DNA from: JAJPHU01 sp035553375
Lineage (GTDB): Bacteria > Planctomycetota > Planctomycetia > Gemmatales > Gemmataceae
NCBI GenBank assembly: GCA_035553375.1
Contig: DATNCY010000278.1
Span: 5,281 to 69,280 of the forward strand
Length of the DNA stretch: 64,000 bases
Direction: 5' to 3'
Shown: piece after piece, positions 63,617-64,000 of the stretch
How the letters are laid out: every line of letters starts with the position of its first letter
Numbering within the stretch: the stretch's first letter is position 1
Translations under genes and position numbers: made by a program
The notes under the pieces: model-generated
The model's database searches: none
What the model saw: only the letters and a program-made list of their open reading frames with translations
Told to the model about the DNA's origin: nothing

Positions 63617-63904
63617 TCACTCGGCCGGGACGAACAATTCTTCACTAAAGGGCCGGAACTGGAGCATGGGATTCACCCCTTGCAGGTAACGGATATTCCA
63701 GGCATCTTCGGCCAGAATCACAACTCGGTTGCGGTGATCCAGAACGCGCAGCATCCCGTTCGGCGCGTGCAATCCGCCCAGGGCGCTGCGTTCGCCCTTG
63801 ACCCAAGCCGCTGCGCCGTAGGGAAGCACGTCAATATCCACCTTGGCCCCGTACCCCCTCAGGGCAATCGCATCAAAAGCCCTTCGGATTATTCGGTGAG
63901 CCAT
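63617..63904 (-). CDS. Small hypothetical protein (95 residues)
   Basis: MAHRIIRRAFDAIALRGYGA leads a basic-to-neutral protein with no recognised domain; ENLxx segments such as EDAWNIRYLQG are unremarkable. It lies 36 bp upstream of the truncated MFS gene on the same strand and might be cotranscribed. Its first residues also read from 63916. Function unknown. Confidence 0.45.
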   Translation of the reverse strand: MAHRIIRRAFDAIALRGYGAKVDIDVLPYGAAAWVKGERSALGGLHAPNGMLRVLDHRNRVVILAEDAWNIRYLQGVNPMLQFRPFSEELFVPAE

Positions 63905-63969
63905 TGACTCCGTCAAGGGCGGCCCGAACGATGCTCCAGAGATAGGAGACCCTTCTCAGGAGGAAACCG

Positions 63970-64000
63970 ATGGCCACTATCCCACTGACGGAACTTTTTA
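63970..64000 (+). CDS. Start of a gene leaving the window (N-terminal 10 residues)
   Basis: ATG 63970 is preceded by AGGAGG at 6 bases and reads MATIPLTELF up to the window end. It is divergent from the small hypothetical gene. Product not identifiable. Confidence 0.6.
   Translation, partial: MATIPLTELF

Overview
The window looks like chromosome of a planctomycete of the Gemmata/Gemmataceae type. Four neighbouring proteins carry the planctomycete TIGR02996 repeat-companion domain plus leucine-rich repeats. There is a sigma factor with extra N-terminal helix-turn-helix domains, a 1,643-residue receptor-like serine/threonine kinase with WD40 repeats, and TadE/TadE/TadG pilus-assembly genes. 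Dispersed GC-rich palindromes, including the CCAGCCCGCAGCGCC type, lie between genes. The DNA is GC-rich and most genes are chromosomal housekeeping or lineage-specific genes. This assignment is inference from gene content, without any database search.

Positions 1-9377 look like the right-hand part of an integrated accessory island. It holds a type I CRISPR-Cas operon (cas6-cas3-cas8, minus strand, running off the left edge), an AbiEi/AbiEii type IV toxin-antitoxin pair with a clear promoter and operator, a RepB-type plasmid primase, a sigma-70-like factor split into two overlapping frames, and a DUF2726 gene broken by two frameshifts. The island ends at a perfect 3' half of a tRNA-Leu(CAG) gene (9320-9377) followed by its terminator, as expected for an attachment-site scar. 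No integrase and no CRISPR array are visible.

Positions 9985-32713 hold a large lipoprotein hydrolase, a type II restriction-modification pair (D12-class adenine methylase plus a PD-(D/E)XK nuclease), a DUF5009 membrane acyltransferase, a HEAT-repeat protein, HflX, a PIN-domain toxin-antitoxin pair, an ABC exporter, the TadE/TadE/TadG genes with a second exporter-like permease, a secreted protein, the multi-HTH sigma factor and an FAD/Fe-S oxidoreductase. Positions 32782-43141 form a second accessory-looking zone: a stand-alone helicase-HNH nuclease, a relic of a second FAD-oxidoreductase gene, four TIGR02996-LRR genes in a row, a Uma2 nuclease and a P-loop/pentapeptide-repeat protein.

Positions 43248-64000 are mostly core genes: metG, queC, a 2Fe-2S ferredoxin, glpD, purA, uppS, cdsA, phoH, a PgpH-like HD phosphodiesterase, an RlmL-type methyltransferase, an isochorismatase-like hydrolase, an SDR, the WD40 kinase and a truncated MFS gene. 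The most unusual signal here is three intergenic inverted arrays of heptanucleotide tandem repeats, each of a different heptamer, lying directly before the uppS, pgpH and rlmL start codons.
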